A stretch of DNA of 23,521 nt. It comes from JBKPCD01 sp046727175 (lineage in GTDB: Bacteria; Acidobacteriota; Vicinamibacteria; Vicinamibacterales; 2-12-FULL-66-21). Position numbers and translations under genes: made by a program. Under the pieces are notes generated by a model. That model had not been told where the DNA came from. It made no database searches and saw nothing but the letters and a program-made list of their open reading frames with translations. Numbering within the stretch: position 1 is the stretch's first letter; each line of letters opens with the position of its first letter. Positions 21,087-23,521 of this stretch are shown piece after piece. The stretch lies in assembly GCA_046727175.1 (NCBI GenBank), contig JBKPCD010000104.1, positions 1-23,521 of the forward strand, written 5' to 3'.

Positions 21087-23477
21087 ATGATTGCGCCCGT
21101 GGTTGTGCTCGTCGCGTCGCTGGTGCGGCCGCCGGTTGAGGTATACCGAGCCGATCAGAACCAGCCGTCGACGACGGCGGAATCCTCAGCGGTAACCGGA
21201 ATCGTGCGCGACGAGTCGGGGAGGCCCGTCGCGGACGCGGCAATCGTCGTCCGCACGACGGGGGGCGGGCAGGAGCAGATGGTCAGCGGACCCGATGGCA
21301 GGTTCGGTGGTTCGGTGCCGTCAGGTGGTCCCGTTGTGCTGATCGTCCGCAAGGACGGCTTCGCCGAGAAGCGTCAAACGCTGCCCGCCGGGACGAATCG
21401 CAAGGACGTGGAGGTCGTGCTGTCGCTCGCCCCGGTCTCTGAAACAGTGACCGTCACCGCGTCCCGCCTGGAGCAGCCGACCGCCGACGTGCCAGCGAGC
21501 GTCTCTCTGCTCAATCGCGAAATCGTCAAGCAGTCGCCGGCCGTGGTCGCCGACGACGTCCTGCGACAGATTCCGACGTTCAGCCTGTTCCGCAGAACGA
21601 GCAGCCTCGCCGCGCATCCGACGACGCAGGGGGTCTCGCTCCGCGGCATCGGGCCGAGCGGGGTGAGCCGCACGCTCGTCCTGCTGGACGGCATTCCTGT
21701 CAATGATGCGTTCGGTGGATGGGTGTACTGGACGCGCATTCCTCTAGAGACGATCGAACGGGTCGAAGCGGTGGATACGGCAAGCTCAAGCTTGTACGGC
21801 AACTACGCGATGGGAGGTGTCATCAACATCGTGACCGCTCCCGCCTCGCGGCGCACGTTCGAACTCCGAACCCAGTACGGCAGCCGTACGAGTCCAAAAG
21901 GCGATTTCCTGGCGAGTGACGTCTGGGGGAAGGTTCAACTCATCGTCGACGGCAGCGCCTTCAGCACCGACGGCTACACGCCCGTGATCGAGAGCGAGCG
22001 CGGACATGTCGACAACAACGCTTCGGTGGGCTTCGCGAGCGTGAACCTCAAGCTGCAATACGAGGCGAGCGAGCGGCTTCGCGCGTTCCTGCGCACCGGC
22101 TACTTTCACGAAGAACGGGACAACGGGAAAGCCAGCACGATTGACGGGACCGAAGAAGCGAACGCCACGACCTGGAAATCGGCGAGCGCCGGCGTTCAAG
22201 TCAGACTTCCCGACGAAAGCAATCTGCAGATCAACGGCTTCGTCGACATCACACGCTTCCGCAGCAACTTTCTCGCAGTCCCCGCGGCAACCCCGCCACG
22301 AAGCATCGGGCGCATGACGCTGAACCAGCGCGTTCCCGCGAACTCGGGCGGCGGGACGGCGCAGTGGTGGCGCGCGTTGGGCAGCAGGCAAGTCCTAACC
22401 GGAGGCGCGGATTGGCGCTGGGTCGACGGGGACAGCGAGGAAGACGGCCTTGACCCGCAGTTCGGAACTCAGGTCACGTTGAAGCGTGTCTCGGGCGGCA
22501 CGCAACGCAGCCTCGGGGTCTTCGTTCAGGACGTGATCACGCCGACGTCGAAGTTGACGCTCACGCTCAGCGCTCGCGTCGACCGTTGGCGCAACTACGA
22601 TGCGCACAATCTCGAGATCAACGTTCCGAGCGGAACACCGACGGCGAACCACAATCCGACGCTGCCGGACAAAGACGACACGGTCGGAAGCCCGCGCGCA
22701 GCAGCGCTGTATCGCATCACCGATCGCCTGAGCGTCTGGGGCGATCTCGGTTGGGGATTCCGCGCACCGACGCTGAACGAGCTGTACCGCCAATTCCGTG
22801 TAGGCACAGTTCTGACACTTCCCAACAACCAGCTCGGTCCGGAGCGTCTCGTGGGCGGCGAAGCCGGCGTTCGAATCACCGCCGCACGGAACCTCTCGTG
22901 GCGGACGACGTTCTTCACCAATCGCGTTCGCGATCCCGTGTCGAACGTGACGATTGCGTCATCTGGCGCAAACGTGACGCAGCAGCGCCAGAACCTCGGT
23001 CGAACTCGCATCCGAGGGATCCAGACCGATGTCGAGTACCGGTTCGGATCGTCCTGGCGATTCTCCGGCGGATACCTGTACGACGATGCGCGCGTGCGCG
23101 AGTTTGCGTCGAACCCCGCGCTCGTCGGGAAATTCCTGCCGCAGGTGCCGAAGCATCGCGGGTCCATCCAGGCGGCGTACGCGAATCCGCGATACGCAAC
23201 GATCGCCGTCGGTGTCGAAGCCACCGGACGCCAGTTCGACGACGATCTGAACGAGCGCGCCGTGCCGGGGCACAGCGAGTCGGGGCTGCCAACGTACGCG
23301 ATCGTGAATGTCACGGCATCCCGGTCGATCAGCCGCAACCTGGAATTGCTGTTCGGGGCGCAGAATCTCTTCGATCAGGAGTACATCGTCGGTACGCTGC
23401 CGACGACGACCGGCGCACCGCGCCTCGTCAGCGGTGGCGTTCGTATCAGGTTTGCGGGAAAGCCGTCGGCGAACTAG
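21087..23477 (+). CDS. TonB-dependent outer-membrane receptor with N-terminal carboxypeptidase-regulatory domain
   Basis: This 796-residue outer-membrane transporter starts with a carboxypeptidase-regulatory-like domain (about 35-113: VTGIVRDESGRPVADAAIVV, then DGRFGGSVPSG). A TonB-box-like string follows (ETVTVTASR, residues 119-127). The plug (about 130-255) contains LRQIPTFSL, GVSLRGIGPSGVSRTLVLLDG and LYGNYAMGGVINIVT. A 22-strand barrel runs to the end, with GDLGWGFRAPTLNELYR and LELLFGAQNLFDQEYIVG. The plug and barrel are of the BtuB/FepA type, but the substrate is open. The ATG at 21087 has AGGG about 6 nt upstream. The first residues (MIAPVVVLVASLV) are hydrophobic without a basic N-region, so either the signal is short or the true start differs. 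No cobalamin riboswitch or Fur-type box is apparent upstream. Confidence 0.92.
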   Translation: MIAPVVVLVASLVRPPVEVYRADQNQPSTTAESSAVTGIVRDESGRPVADAAIVVRTTGGGQEQMVSGPDGRFGGSVPSGGPVVLIVRKDGFAEKRQTLPAGTNRKDVEVVLSLAPVSETVTVTASRLEQPTADVPASVSLLNREIVKQSPAVVADDVLRQIPTFSLFRRTSSLAAHPTTQGVSLRGIGPSGVSRTLVLLDGIPVNDAFGGWVYWTRIPLETIERVEAVDTASSSLYGNYAMGGVINIVTAPASRRTFELRTQYGSRTSPKGDFLASDVWGKVQLIVDGSAFSTDGYTPVIESERGHVDNNASVGFASVNLKLQYEASERLRAFLRTGYFHEERDNGKASTIDGTEEANATTWKSASAGVQVRLPDESNLQINGFVDITRFRSNFLAVPAATPPRSIGRMTLNQRVPANSGGGTAQWWRALGSRQVLTGGADWRWVDGDSEEDGLDPQFGTQVTLKRVSGGTQRSLGVFVQDVITPTSKLTLTLSARVDRWRNYDAHNLEINVPSGTPTANHNPTLPDKDDTVGSPRAAALYRITDRLSVWGDLGWGFRAPTLNELYRQFRVGTVLTLPNNQLGPERLVGGEAGVRITAARNLSWRTTFFTNRVRDPVSNVTIASSGANVTQQRQNLGRTRIRGIQTDVEYRFGSSWRFSGGYLYDDARVREFASNPALVGKFLPQVPKHRGSIQAAYANPRYATIAVGVEATGRQFDDDLNERAVPGHSESGLPTYAIVNVTASRSISRNLELLFGAQNLFDQEYIVGTLPTTTGAPRLVSGGVRIRFAGKPSAN

Positions 23478-23488
23478 ACGACTGTGGG

Positions 23489-23513
23489 GGCCTTCCGGCC
23501 CGCGCCGGCGCGG
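23489..23513 (+). terminator. Possible hairpins after the receptor gene
   Basis: GGGCC (23489-23493), loop TTCC and GGCCC (23498-23502) form a 5-bp stem. It is followed directly by the 12-nt palindrome CGCGCCGGCGCG (23502-23513). No T-run is present before the window ends. The position after the stop at 23477 supports a termination role only weakly. Confidence 0.35.
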
Positions 23514-23521
23514 TCTGAAGA

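Noticed and set aside
1..23521. Insertion sequence or integrase
   Set aside because: No transposase or recombinase catalytic domain and no terminal inverted repeats with target duplication were found; the Arm-like small protein alone is not an integrase.

Overview
The window is GC-rich DNA from a Gram-negative bacterium. The gene content points to an Acidobacteriota, most likely of the Vicinamibacteria type: a PEP-CTERM protein, an ECF42-type sigma factor, Tat-exported Gfo/Idh/MocA and sugar-isomerase-like proteins, a PQQ-type beta-propeller dehydrogenase, a YVTN lipoprotein and a TonB-dependent receptor with a carboxypeptidase-regulatory domain. The lineage is inferred from this content; there is no rRNA or tRNA here to confirm it.

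Layout. Positions 1-360 hold a small basic protein gene preceded by a perfect 12-bp inverted repeat. Positions 387-3412 are a minus-strand block: a secreted or anchored protein of unknown function, a doubtful small ORF, a BON-domain membrane protein and an ECF42-like sigma factor. At 3532-4549 a PEP-CTERM surface protein follows a strongly base-paired leader. It converges on a PQQ-type dehydrogenase (4591-6393, minus) across an 11-bp perfect hairpin.

Positions 6465-9863 form a plus-strand catabolic-looking group: a PhyH-type Fe/2-oxoglutarate oxygenase, a Tat-targeted enolase-superfamily protein and a Tat-targeted TIM-barrel isomerase. Two Tat-targeted Gfo/Idh/MocA dehydrogenases (10000-11364 minus, 12112-13368 plus) flank a decayed stretch that holds the 3' ends of two lost genes. 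Together with the PQQ enzyme, these suggest oxidation and isomerisation of sugar-like or polyol-like compounds in the periplasm. The substrate cannot be read from the sequence.

Positions 13374-16323 (minus) carry a PEGA-domain protein and a KefB-type cation/proton antiporter. Positions 16422-18877 (plus) carry an NCS1 permease, a DUF1772 membrane protein, a coupled small ORF and a UBP-type zinc-finger protein. Positions 18938-19866 (minus) encode two small secreted proteins. Positions 19908-23477 (plus) encode a beta-propeller lipoprotein resembling the PQQ-catabolism-associated family and a TonB-dependent receptor.

The most unusual feature is in the gaps between genes. Several hold short arrays with a 7-nt period. 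Three of these (8819-8919, 9865-10000, 18534-18609) are built as two opposed arrays of nearly equal unit number around a short centre. Each uses its own heptad sequence or a relative of another. A looser example lies at 11841-11982, and a one-armed array at 16328-16384. No CRISPR array, insertion sequence, rRNA or tRNA gene was found.
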